Source: Candidatus Delongbacteria bacterium (GTDB lineage Bacteria; Delongbacteria; UBA4055). From it: 14,405 nucleotides of DNA. Where the stretch lies: assembly GCA_027858795.1 (NCBI GenBank), contig JAQICF010000141.1:1-14405 (forward strand), given 5' to 3'. A program made the position numbers and the translations under genes. How positions within the stretch are numbered: position 1 is the first letter of the stretch; every line of letters begins with the position of its first letter. Shown piece by piece: positions 7,473 through 14,405 of this stretch. The notes beneath the pieces are model-generated. The model saw nothing but the letters and a program-made list of their open reading frames with translations, was not told the DNA's origin and made no database searches.

Positions 7473-8441
7473 ATGAAAAATACTATTATAATACTTCTAT
7501 CAATAATATTACTTCTTTCATTTACATCATGTGAGAATGGAGAATCGACTGATTACGATGAAACAATGGTCATGTACTTGTTTGCTCAGGCAGATTCAAC
7601 TATTTCGGAGTTATACCTTTCAAGAACAGCTACAGTGAACGAATCGATCACTATGGAAAATCTTGGAATATCAGGAGCAACGATCGAACTTTATGAAAAA
7701 GCACCTGATTCGTTATTATTTACAGAAATCGGAACACTTCAAGAGTATGAAGATACTCCAGGAATCTATTATTTGGACAGTACTGTATTTTCAGGAGGAT
7801 TTAAAGAAGGGTATAGGTATAGAGTGGAAGCTTATCATAGCGGATATACATCTGTATCTGCACAGACCATTTGCCCACCACCTTTGACTAATATTGTTGT
7901 TTCTAATCCTGAAACACTATTACCAATTTTATCTATTGATCAAGCTCCCACTATAATAGATACATTATTATATAGAAGAGGGGAGAGTATTTTTGATAAT
8001 GAAATGTTCAAATGTAATTTCGATCCTTCTTTATTATTACAAGAAGAAAGATTAGCATCATATACTATAATACCTGATGATACTTTAAAATCGAATCAAG
8101 ATTTTTGGTTGGAAGATACAACAAAAGTAAATTGGGAAGATTATGAACTGTATGTTAAGATGTTCAAGAGTAAGAAAAAATATGGAGAGGATCTTGTAGA
8201 CTATAATATCTTAGATATAACAATAGCCTGGAGACAATTTTACCATGAAGGACTGCATACAATTGTATTTTCTTCCACAGATAATGTTATGAGAGAATTT
8301 CAAGCCAGTGGTGCTCATGGGGGAACGGATATTTATTCCAATGTTGAAAATGGTTTCGGACTTTTTACAATAGGCAATTCTTCTGGTGATAATAGTAGGT
8401 ATAGAGTTTATGTGAAATCATTGGAAGAACGATTGCCATAA
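7473..8441 (+). CDS. DUF4249-like lipoprotein linked to the TonB-dependent receptor
   Basis: A 322-residue protein with a lipoprotein signal (residues 1-20, lipobox-like F-T-S-C, Cys20). The N-terminal half has the pattern of the DUF4249 family: 'ISGATIELYEKAPDSLLF', then 'TPGIYYLDSTVF' and 'EGYRYRVEAYHSGYTSVSAQ' followed by 'TICPPP'. This resembles a small beta-sandwich that ends in a conserved Pro-rich turn. The C-terminal half is less conserved. In Bacteroidota, DUF4249 genes are commonly found directly after TonB-dependent receptors of the CarboxypepD_reg type, as here, and are thought to be cell-surface partners of the receptor; their molecular role is not established. A modest RBS (GAGAG, 7464-7468) lies four bases before the ATG. 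The 141-bp gap to the receptor contains repeat element 2, so the two genes may not be expressed at equal levels. Confidence 0.75.
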   Translation: MKNTIIILLSIILLLSFTSCENGESTDYDETMVMYLFAQADSTISELYLSRTATVNESITMENLGISGATIELYEKAPDSLLFTEIGTLQEYEDTPGIYYLDSTVFSGGFKEGYRYRVEAYHSGYTSVSAQTICPPPLTNIVVSNPETLLPILSIDQAPTIIDTLLYRRGESIFDNEMFKCNFDPSLLLQEERLASYTIIPDDTLKSNQDFWLEDTTKVNWEDYELYVKMFKSKKKYGEDLVDYNILDITIAWRQFYHEGLHTIVFSSTDNVMREFQASGAHGGTDIYSNVENGFGLFTIGNSSGDNSRYRVYVKSLEERLP

Positions 8442-8633
8442 AAAAATCTTTTCATTATTACCCTAATATTAATATTTCACGAATGATATATTCGTTTCAA
8501 TCAATAAAATTAACACTTTGCGAAAAAAGCATTTAAAATTTTAATATAATGAATTAAATTAGATTGTGTATGAAATTTATATGACAACTTTTTTTTAAAA
8601 GGTGAGTCTATAAAATAAAAACTGGAGAAAAAA
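8442..8633 (+). promoter_or_regulatory. AT-rich intergenic region, probable promoter region of the beta-propeller gene
   Basis: This 192-bp gap is much richer in A and T than the genes. It holds a 12-bp AT palindrome (8465-8476) and a small hairpin ACGAAT-GATAT-ATTCGT (8479-8495) without a T-run. A weak sigma-70-like candidate is TTGCGA (8518-8523) with TAATAT (8542-8547) at 18 bp, or TATAAT (8545-8550) at 21 bp. The end carries the RBS GGAG (8624-8627), six bases before the ATG at 8634. The promoter is only a suggestion by eye. Confidence 0.3.
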
Positions 8634-9797
8634 ATGAAACGAAAACTATTATTCGGAATAATCACACTGATTCTGTTAATGAGTTGCAGTAAAAAGGAAG
8701 AGAAGCAGTTAAATTATACCGTTAAGGAAATAAACGGGATAAAGAGTTACATTAATAAAGTAGAACCAGCAAATAAAGATTTTAATTACAAATTTAAAGA
8801 AATATTAACCATAAACGGATTTGATGAAACAAAGGATTCCCTAAGTTCATTTTACTCGACAAGTAATGTTGCAGTCGACAGTAAAAATAATATTTATGTT
8901 ACGGATAACAATAGTCAGACAATCAAGAAATTCGATAAGAATGGTAAATTTCTTAAAAGTTTCGGTAGTGTAGGAACTGGTCCGGGAGAATATGGTCAGG
9001 CAAATAATTTAGTTATATTGAATGATATAGTATATATATCTGATTCATCTACCTTTAAGATAGTAAAATTCGATACTGAAGGTAATTTTATAGATACTAA
9101 GCAATATGGTAATAGAACACCTGAATATATTATATCTTCGAATAAAAATAATTTTATGATCGCAACTGATCTTACTGCAGATATGGAAGAAGGAAAAGTA
9201 TTTTTAAAAAGTTCTATATCAAAATTTGATCCGGAAATGAATAAACTGTTAGATCTGACCTTTATTAAAATGGAATTTAATCCTGCAGCACCTAAATTGA
9301 ATCCAATGGATTTTATGCAAATATATTCACTCTCTGGAAATAATATTTACATAGCTGACATCAGTGAAGATAATTATAAAATTAAGGTTTATGATTATGC
9401 AGGCAAAGAATTATATGATATATCAAAACATTATAGAAAAATAAGAATGACAGAAGAAGAGCTTACAAGATTGAATCAGCACGTTACTGTAATAGAAGGT
9501 GATGAAGTAAGTGAAAATAAATCTAAAGTACATTATCGTAAAGCTATACATGGTCTATGGGGAGATAAATTTGGAAGATTGTGGGTACTTAAGACAAGAG
9601 AGCATGCAGATGAAGATAAAGACCTACACTTTGATATATTTGAGAACGGAATATTTATAAATACAATAAAATTGGATTTCTTTCAAGGAGTTACAGATTT
9701 TACGATGAATTTGAATATTAGATTTTTTGGTGACCATTTATACATAATAGATAATAATGATGATTTAAAAATAAGAAAATTTGAATACAGTATTTAA
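8634..9797 (+). CDS. 6-bladed beta-propeller (NHL-like) lipoprotein
   Basis: A 387-residue protein with a lipoprotein signal (lipobox L-M-S-C, Cys18). After a linker, from about residue 75 it shows NHL-type blades: 'NVAVDSKNNIYVTDNNSQTI', 'KKFDKNGKFLKSFGSVGTGP', 'GEYGQANNLVILNDIVYISD', 'FKIVKFDTEGNFIDTKQYG', later 'NIYIADISEDNYKIKVYDYA' and 'FGDHLYIIDNNDDLKIRKFE'. The G-x-G-P-G-E-Y turn after the first full blade is a hallmark of the 6-bladed beta-propeller lipoproteins common in FCB genomes. These are envelope proteins with no catalytic residues that I recognise; binding of a ligand or partner protein is the usual guess. RBS GGAG lies six bases upstream. The acetyltransferase gene follows after 19 bp, so they are probably one transcript. 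Fold assignment is good; function is unknown. Confidence 0.8.
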   Translation: MKRKLLFGIITLILLMSCSKKEEKQLNYTVKEINGIKSYINKVEPANKDFNYKFKEILTINGFDETKDSLSSFYSTSNVAVDSKNNIYVTDNNSQTIKKFDKNGKFLKSFGSVGTGPGEYGQANNLVILNDIVYISDSSTFKIVKFDTEGNFIDTKQYGNRTPEYIISSNKNNFMIATDLTADMEEGKVFLKSSISKFDPEMNKLLDLTFIKMEFNPAAPKLNPMDFMQIYSLSGNNIYIADISEDNYKIKVYDYAGKELYDISKHYRKIRMTEEELTRLNQHVTVIEGDEVSENKSKVHYRKAIHGLWGDKFGRLWVLKTREHADEDKDLHFDIFENGIFINTIKLDFFQGVTDFTMNLNIRFFGDHLYIIDNNDDLKIRKFEYSI

Positions 9798-9816
9798 TTA
9801 GAATCAGGAGAAAATT

Positions 9817-10407
9817 ATGAAATGTTTTAAAGGATTATTTGACAAGTTTCCAACATTTGAGACTAAAAGATGTTATCTGAGAGAGATTAGGCAGGAGGAC
9901 CTTATAGAACTTTACGAGTTGTTCTCAGATAAGGATAATGTAAAACATTTCGGTTTAGATGTAATGAAGGATATCATTGAAGCTAACCGCACATTAAAGC
10001 ACATTAAAGCTTTGTTTGAAAAGAAGATCGGATTTGCCTGGGTAATTGCTTTGAAAGATACGGATAAAATGATCGGTTTGATAAATTATACATGCTGGTT
10101 CAGGAAGTTCTTTAGATGTAGTATTAGGCATTCATTGAATAGAAAATATTGGAATAAAGGTTATTTAACTGAGATATTTCCACAGGTAATAAGGTTTGGT
10201 TTTAATAAAATGAAACTTCACAGAATAGAATCAATTATTGGTACTGATCAGGATATGTCGCTACATTTGGTTAGAAATTTTGGATTCTTCCAGGAAGGCC
10301 TATTAAGAGATTATTCATATAACTTTATTAAACAAAAATTTGATGATACATATATTTTTGCTCTGATCAATAAAGAAGATACAGAATGGCATAGTACATT
10401 CTACTAA
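9817..10407 (+). CDS. GNAT-family N-acetyltransferase, RimJ/RimL-like
   Basis: This 196-residue cytoplasmic protein should transfer an acetyl group from acetyl-CoA to an amine, perhaps a protein N-terminus or a small molecule. The N-terminus 'FPTFETKRCYLREIRQEDLI' matches the usual 'l.TeRL.LR.l...D' opening of the RimJ/RimL subgroup (Acetyltransf_3). The acetyl-CoA motif appears as 'LNRKYWNKGYLTE' (about 107-119). The C-terminal 'DQDMSLHLVRNFGFFQEGLL' (144-163) is the usual NxxSxxLxxxxGFxxEG motif, with Asp146 in place of Asn. An odd aromatic and basic patch, 'CWFRKFFRCSIRH' (93-105), lies in the central strand region. The ATG has a strong RBS, AGGAG (9806-9810), with six-base spacing. It is the last gene of its transcript, followed by a terminator at 10445-10482. 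Its substrate and any link to the lipoprotein gene before it are unknown. Confidence 0.88.
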   Translation: MKCFKGLFDKFPTFETKRCYLREIRQEDLIELYELFSDKDNVKHFGLDVMKDIIEANRTLKHIKALFEKKIGFAWVIALKDTDKMIGLINYTCWFRKFFRCSIRHSLNRKYWNKGYLTEIFPQVIRFGFNKMKLHRIESIIGTDQDMSLHLVRNFGFFQEGLLRDYSYNFIKQKFDDTYIFALINKEDTEWHSTFY

Positions 10408-10444
10408 AACAACCTTTTCATATATATATTTATCTATCTATGTG

Positions 10445-10482
10445 TTGTATGGAACGCAGGCCTGCGTTCCTTACAATTTTTT
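10445..10482 (+). terminator. Intrinsic terminator after the acetyltransferase gene
   Basis: A near-perfect palindrome at 10445-10476 (TTGTA, one mismatch, then the fully self-complementary GGAACGCAGG/CCTGCGTTCC) is followed by six T residues (10477-10482). On the + strand this is a classic stem with U-tract that ends transcription of the acetyltransferase gene. On the - strand there is no U-tract, but the stem may still protect the trkH mRNA end. The GC-rich core also looks like a dispersed repeat unit. Confidence 0.75.
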
Positions 10483-10498
10483 GTTTCATCCTACAAAT

Positions 10499-12013
10499 TT
10501 ATCTCTTCATCTTCCCAAATAATCTTTTTGGATAAAACAGCGTATAAAATAATATCAGTACAGAATAAATTTCAAGTCTGCCTATTAACATATTAAATAT
10601 TAGTACCAATTTGGAGGTGTTATCGAAGAAAGCGTAATTCTCTATTGCTCCTACTCTAGCCAAACCGGGTCCAACACCGGATAAAGTGGCTATAGATGCA
10701 GAAAATGAAGTAATAATATCATTACCTCTAAAAGTAAGAATTAAAGTCACAGATACAAATGCTATTAAAAAAACTATAAAATATGCGATGACATTTTTTA
10801 AAACCGGATCTTGATATACTTGATTTCCAACCTTGACCGAAAAATAAGCTTTAGGGTAAATTAATCTTTTTATTTCGATAATTACAAATTTTATTATAAT
10901 AATTATCCTAATCTGTTTGATACCACCTGCAGTCGAGCCAGCACTCCCACCAACAAACATCAATGCTATAAGAAGTATTTTTGAAAAACTTGGCCATAGA
11001 TCAAAATTAGTCGTTGTATAACCGGTGCAAGTTCCCAGTGAAATTGTTTGAAAGAAAGAATGTCTTAAGCATAATCCATAACTTTCTTTATATAATTGAA
11101 GTGTCGAATTTTTATTTAGAATTTCTGCTGAATAATCGTAGTAATGAATATTTAGCGATATTAAAAAGGCAGATCCGATAATTAAAATCGTGTAAAATCT
11201 CCATTCTCTATTTGAAAATATATCTGTAAATTTACCCTTGATCAAACTGTAATGAAGAAAAAAATTCATACCGGATAAGTACATAAAAATCATAATGACT
11301 ACTTCAAAATATAAATTATTAAATCCACCGACAGATTTGTTCAATGTAGATAAGCCACCTGTACCTAATGTTCCAAAAGTATGGCATAGTGCGTTAAACA
11401 GATCCATTCCTCCAAACATTAATAATGCAGTTAATAAGATCGTCATACCGAAATAAATATACCAAAGTATTTTTGCAGTATCCTTTATTCTGGGGCTTAT
11501 CCTATCTTTTGTAGGTCCTGATACTTCAGCTTTGTAAAGATTGGTAGAGCTAAATCCTAGAATAGGCAATATAGCAACAACCAATAGAATAATTCCCATA
11601 CCGCCGAGCCAATGAGTAAAACTTCTCCAAAACAATAATCCTTTTGGTAGAATTTCAATATCAACTAAAATAGATGATCCGGTTGTTGTTAATCCTGACA
11701 TTGTTTCAAAAACACAGTTTATAAAATTCCCATTGAAAGCTTCATGGAAATAAAAGGGGAGAGCTCCAAAGACTGATGCTATGATCCACCCAGTAGCCAC
11801 TATGACAAAACCTTCTCTTGGTCTTAGTGGTTCCTTTGAATTGAATGATAAAAGTAATACTAAACCTGTGATAAGAGTTATACCTATACCAGCCAGTAAT
11901 TCATTAGTATCATTCGAACCATAGTATAATGAGAATGCAAGAGGGAAGAGCATTGAAATAGAAAGGATAACTAAAAGTAATCCCTGTATTTTTAGGATGG
12001 ATTTATAATTCAA
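10499..12013 (-). CDS. trkH: Trk-type potassium uptake protein TrkH
   Basis: This 504-residue inner-membrane K+ channel/transporter works with TrkA. All four pore loops of the TrkH/KtrB family are visible: TTTGSS (109-114), GTLGTGG (214-220), TGYTTTNFD (330-338) and SGVGPGL (445-451), each with the key Gly of the selectivity filter. The family signature 'GGSAGSTAGGIKQIRI' (355-370) is intact. Hydrophobic helices occur throughout, and length is close to that of E. coli TrkH. The start is TTG (complement of 12011-12013), supported by AAAGG (12019-12023) at a five-base spacing; no ATG or GTG is available before the upstream in-frame stop. The gene lies 39 bp after trkA on the same strand and should be co-transcribed with it. 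It faces the acetyltransferase gene tail to tail. Confidence 0.97.
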   Translation of the reverse strand: MNYKSILKIQGLLLVILSISMLFPLAFSLYYGSNDTNELLAGIGITLITGLVLLLSFNSKEPLRPREGFVIVATGWIIASVFGALPFYFHEAFNGNFINCVFETMSGLTTTGSSILVDIEILPKGLLFWRSFTHWLGGMGIILLVVAILPILGFSSTNLYKAEVSGPTKDRISPRIKDTAKILWYIYFGMTILLTALLMFGGMDLFNALCHTFGTLGTGGLSTLNKSVGGFNNLYFEVVIMIFMYLSGMNFFLHYSLIKGKFTDIFSNREWRFYTILIIGSAFLISLNIHYYDYSAEILNKNSTLQLYKESYGLCLRHSFFQTISLGTCTGYTTTNFDLWPSFSKILLIALMFVGGSAGSTAGGIKQIRIIIIIKFVIIEIKRLIYPKAYFSVKVGNQVYQDPVLKNVIAYFIVFLIAFVSVTLILTFRGNDIITSFSASIATLSGVGPGLARVGAIENYAFFDNTSKLVLIFNMLIGRLEIYSVLILFYTLFYPKRLFGKMKR

Positions 12014-12023
12014 AACAACCTTT
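12011..12023 (-). promoter_or_regulatory. Ribosome binding site and TTG start of trkH
   Basis: Read on the - strand, AAAGG (12019-12023) is followed after five bases by TTG (12013-12011). An in-frame TGA lies directly upstream of the AAGGTTGTT stretch, so this TTG is the earliest possible start and the only one with a good RBS. The next in-frame Met is residue 21, inside the first membrane helix. Confidence 0.7.
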
Positions 12024-12052
12024 CATTTTGTAGTTTAAATAATAATTCATAT

Positions 12053-13420
12053 TTATCTTTTACTCAATATTTTTGCAAAAAGATTTTCAGCCTGAGCAAT
12101 TGCCTCAGGTAAAACGAATGCGATCACTATATCGTTAAGTTTAATTTCATCGTTACCACTTGGGATAATGATTTTATCATCTCTGACCAAAGCACCGACT
12201 ATCATCCCTTTAGGAAATTTCACATCTTTTAATGGTTTATCGATAATAGGTATATTTTCCGTGATCTGGACTTTAATAGTCTCAGCATTTAGATTGGGCA
12301 TATGTGTGATAGAAAGTATATTACCTTTTCTACAATATTTTAAAATTTCAGCCAGAGTTAATTCTTCAGGTGAGAAAACCGAGTCAATGTCTGAGATCTG
12401 ATGCACGATATTTCCAATCGAAATATTTCTTATGTTACAGATCGCTTTCAAAGCACCGTTCTTTTTTGCCAGAACTGCAGAGATAATATTGTACTCATCA
12501 TCATTTGAAACACAGACTACACAGGCATCTTTCATATTTATTTCTTCAAGGGCTTTCTGATTTGTCCCTGAAGCATGAATTACCAATATGTTTTCAAGTT
12601 CTTCAGATAGCTTTCGGCATACTTTTATATCATCATCAAATATTGTTACATTTTTGCCTTTAGCAGCTTCTGACTGAGCAAACTCTTTACCGATCCTATT
12701 ACCACCGAAAACTACGATGTCTTTTATCTTTTTAGGAGATGTGAAATATTTAGAAAGCACATCTCTGAGTATTATATTTGTACCTATTATATAAAGTTTA
12801 TCACCAGGTTGAACAGTATCATCTCCGGTAGGAATAAGAACTCCGTCACCATGCTTGATTGCTATGATCTTTGACCTTTGCCATTCAGGATGTTCAATTG
12901 CTATCTGTCTTAAAGTCATACCAGAAAAAGAAAAATCTCTCGGTATATTTACACCTATGATCTGGATCCTGTCATTGTAAAAGTACATGTTTTCAAATGC
13001 ATCAGGTTCTTTGATGAGGTCTTCAAGTTTATCAATTGACAGTCTGGTAGAAGCTACAACTTCATCTATTCCGTAATCAGCAGGTTTTATCTTTTCATCT
13101 GAGAAATAATAGATATAGTTCTCAACTTTAGCTATAGTAGTAATGTTGTTTCCAAGTTTTTTAGCTATAGAACAAGATATCATATTCTTATTGTCATCAT
13201 TAGTAAGAGCAAGGAACAGATCAACTTTTTCAATTTTAGCCTGCTTTAACCTTTTGACATATATACCACTCCCGTGCAGGACGAAAGCATCAAGTTCATT
13301 ATTCAGCAGAGCAACTCTTGATTCATCTTTTTCAATGATAGTTACGTTATGGTTTTCTGAGATCAATCTTTCAGCAATTATATAACCAACTTCTCCACCG
13401 CCCACGATTAGAATATTCAT
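12053..13420 (-). CDS. trkA: Trk system potassium uptake regulatory protein TrkA
   Basis: A 455-residue cytoplasmic protein that binds nucleotides and gates the TrkH pore. It has the duplicated layout of full-length TrkA. The first RCK/TrkA-N Rossmann domain starts at 'MNILIVGGGEVG' (dinucleotide-binding GGGEVG at 7-12, acidic Glu30 after the second strand), with TrkA-C at about 140-220 ('VLIPTGDDTVQPGDKLYIIG'). The second TrkA-N starts at 'DIVVFGGNRIG' (about 234-244), with TrkA-C at about 370-450 ('IIIPSGNDEIKLNDIVIAFV'). The length nearly equals that of E. coli TrkA. The ATG is preceded by a weak GGA (13427-13429) at six bases. It is the first gene of a trkA-trkH transcript with a likely promoter just upstream. 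Single-domain KtrA is ruled out by the duplication. Confidence 0.97.
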   Translation of the reverse strand: MNILIVGGGEVGYIIAERLISENHNVTIIEKDESRVALLNNELDAFVLHGSGIYVKRLKQAKIEKVDLFLALTNDDNKNMISCSIAKKLGNNITTIAKVENYIYYFSDEKIKPADYGIDEVVASTRLSIDKLEDLIKEPDAFENMYFYNDRIQIIGVNIPRDFSFSGMTLRQIAIEHPEWQRSKIIAIKHGDGVLIPTGDDTVQPGDKLYIIGTNIILRDVLSKYFTSPKKIKDIVVFGGNRIGKEFAQSEAAKGKNVTIFDDDIKVCRKLSEELENILVIHASGTNQKALEEINMKDACVVCVSNDDEYNIISAVLAKKNGALKAICNIRNISIGNIVHQISDIDSVFSPEELTLAEILKYCRKGNILSITHMPNLNAETIKVQITENIPIIDKPLKDVKFPKGMIVGALVRDDKIIIPSGNDEIKLNDIVIAFVLPEAIAQAENLFAKILSKR

Positions 13421-13451
13421 TTTATATCCGTTTTAATTTATGAACGCGATA

Positions 13452-13481
13452 AATATACGAAAAAAAATTGATAATGGACAA
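13452..13481 (-). promoter_or_regulatory. Candidate sigma-70-type promoter of trkA-trkH
   Basis: On the - strand TTGTCC (13481-13476) and TATATT (13457-13452) are 18 bp apart, matching 4 of 6 and 5 of 6 consensus bases. Transcription would start near 13445, about 25 bases before the trkA ATG. The spacer is T-rich. No operator is recognised. Confidence 0.45.
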
Positions 13482-13499
13482 TTTACAATTTAAAATTAA

Positions 13500-13618
13500 A
13501 CGTAGGGGCGTAATTTATTACGCCCTAATTTGTGTTATCAACGTGCACCAATTTATCGGGAACACGCGAATACATATGTTTTGTGTGTTTTAGGGCGTTA
13601 TGAATAACGCCCCTACGT
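13500..13618. repeat. Long inverted repeat with a palindrome in each arm (element 3)
   Basis: Arms 13500-13528 and 13590-13618 (29 nt each) match at 26 of 29 positions around a 61-bp spacer. The three mismatches fall in the middle of the arm. Each arm is itself a hairpin: GGGCGTAA-TTTA-TTACGCCC (13506-13525) and GGGCGTTAT-GA-ATAACGCCC (13593-13612). The arms are much richer in G+C than the surrounding DNA. The spacer has no open reading frame of note; it holds weak GTGTT/AACAC complementarity (13532-13536, 13561-13565 and 13585-13589). The element begins five bases after the rsgA stop, but no T-run follows on the - strand, so it is not a standard terminator. It looks like a dispersed, possibly mobile, palindromic repeat. 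Confidence 0.85.
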
Positions 13619-13622
13619 AATA

Positions 13623-14405
13623 TCAATATTCATACACGTATTTATCACGGTTTTTGGTCCCGCGTCTGTGCTTTTTGGTTTTCTTACCACCACGTTTTTC
13701 TTTTTCTGCAGCTTTCTTCAAGAGCTCATCTCTTTGAGCCGCTCTTTTCTCGAAGAAATCAGCTTCTCGTTTTAAATTCACGTAGTTTTCATATCTCTTT
13801 GCAGAGAGTTCATCAGTTTCCAATGCTTCGTTGATAGCACATCCTGGTTCATTCCTGTGTGTGCAGTTTGAAAACTTACACTGTCCTTCAAGTTCAATGA
13901 TATCGTCAAATGTAGATTCGAGTGCTTCCTGAGAAGCAACTGGTTTCAAATCTCTGATACCTGGATTATCTATGAGTATTCCACCTTCAGGGAAGAGGAT
14001 CATTTCTCTATGAGTAGTTGTATGCTTTCCTCTATTATCACCTTCACGTACATTGCTTACATACATAACATCCTCACCCATAAGCACATTTACGATAGAT
14101 GATTTTCCAACTCCTGAAGAACCTATGAATGCAACGGTCTGACCTTCTTCGAGATAATCAAATAATTCATCAAATCCGTCATAGTCAATTGCACTTACTG
14201 CGAACACAGGAAGTTTTCCGGCTATGTTTTTAACTTTCTCGATATGTTCCTCATAGTTAGGGCAAATATCTTTTTTGTTCAATATAAGTACTGGTTGAGC
14301 ACCGCTTTCATAGAGCATCACAAGGTATCTTTCTATCTTAGTTATGTTAAAATCTGTGTGATCTAATGATGCCACATAGAATACTGTATCAATGTTACTT
14401 GATAT
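13623..14405 (-). CDS. rsgA: Ribosome small subunit-dependent GTPase RsgA, 3' part (start outside window)
   Basis: The frame stays open to the window edge, giving 260 visible residues; the GTG at 14373-14375 is internal, because 'SSNIDTVFYVASLDHTDFN' spanning it is a conserved family stretch. RsgA is a circularly permuted GTPase that checks late 30S subunit assembly. The motifs come in permuted order, numbered in the visible part: G4 NKKD (43-46), G1 GSSGVGKSS (95-103), G2 around HTTTH (118-122) and G3 DNPG (136-139, Asn instead of the usual Thr). The zinc site is Cys166, Cys171, His173 and Cys179 in 'CKFSNCTHRNEPGC'. A basic tail 'KRGGKKTKKHRRGTKNRDK' suits rRNA contact. The N-terminal OB domain is off the window. 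The stop is TGA. It lies upstream of trkA on the same strand, separated by repeat element 3 and a likely promoter, so probably a separate unit. Confidence 0.96.
   Translation of the reverse strand: MSSNIDTVFYVASLDHTDFNITKIERYLVMLYESGAQPVLILNKKDICPNYEEHIEKVKNIAGKLPVFAVSAIDYDGFDELFDYLEEGQTVAFIGSSGVGKSSIVNVLMGEDVMYVSNVREGDNRGKHTTTHREMILFPEGGILIDNPGIRDLKPVASQEALESTFDDIIELEGQCKFSNCTHRNEPGCAINEALETDELSAKRYENYVNLKREADFFEKRAAQRDELLKKAAEKEKRGGKKTKKHRRGTKNRDKYVYEY

Noticed and set aside
7663..7887. 74-codon frame on the + strand inside the DUF4249-like gene
   Set aside because: It overlaps a convincing lipoprotein gene in another frame, has no RBS and no family resemblance.
10422..10440. TA-rich stretch as a promoter
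   Set aside because: It lies between two convergent genes and has no paired -35 element.
12003..12026. Seven-codon ATG leader on the - strand overlapping the trkH start
   Set aside because: It has no Shine-Dalgarno sequence and no features of a known leader peptide; likely chance.
13500..13618. Element 3 as the rsgA terminator or a riboswitch of trkA
   Set aside because: No U-tract follows either stem on the - strand, and the likely trkA promoter lies downstream of the element, leaving only about 25 bases of leader.
14373..14375. GTG as the start of rsgA
   Set aside because: Conserved RsgA sequence continues in frame beyond it to the window edge.

Overview
The window reads as ordinary low-GC bacterial chromosome with standard-code genes. 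It fits a Gram-negative member of the Bacteroidota/FCB group or a related candidate phylum. Evidence for an outer membrane is a tripartite RND exporter, a TonB-dependent receptor with an N-terminal carboxypeptidase-regulatory-like domain, a DUF4249-type lipoprotein and a 6-bladed beta-propeller lipoprotein. The last three families are typical of FCB genomes. Most genes also carry a clear Shine-Dalgarno sequence 5-6 nt before the start, which is unusual for Bacteroidota proper, so a non-Bacteroidota FCB lineage is possible. This placement is inference.

Left region (1-8441, + strand): the 3' part of a TolC-like outer-membrane efflux gene, a periplasmic adaptor lipoprotein, a 1058-aa RND permease, a TonB-dependent receptor and a DUF4249-like lipoprotein. 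Adaptor, permease and receptor are tightly packed, and two junctions share the same design: the TAG stop lies inside the next gene's ribosome binding site. The cluster thus joins an envelope exporter to an outer-membrane importer and its probable surface lipoprotein. A shared substrate is a reasonable but unproven idea.

Middle region (8442-10498, + strand): an AT-rich gap, a beta-propeller lipoprotein and a GNAT acetyltransferase 19 bp behind it. The pair ends at a strong hairpin plus T-run terminator, which lies between it and the convergent trkH.

Right region (10499-14405, - strand): rsgA (5' end cut by the window edge), then trkA and trkH. TrkA and TrkH together make a Trk potassium uptake system, with a plausible sigma-70 type promoter before trkA.

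Four of the five gaps longer than 50 bp hold a palindromic element. Three are large inverted repeats in which each arm folds into its own smaller hairpin. Two of these (706-771 and 7374-7442) share terminal and loop bases while their stems differ, which suggests variants of one dispersed element. No tRNA, rRNA, CRISPR array, insertion sequence or phage gene was seen, and no clearly new enzymatic system. The most interesting items are the export/import gene cluster and the nested palindromes.
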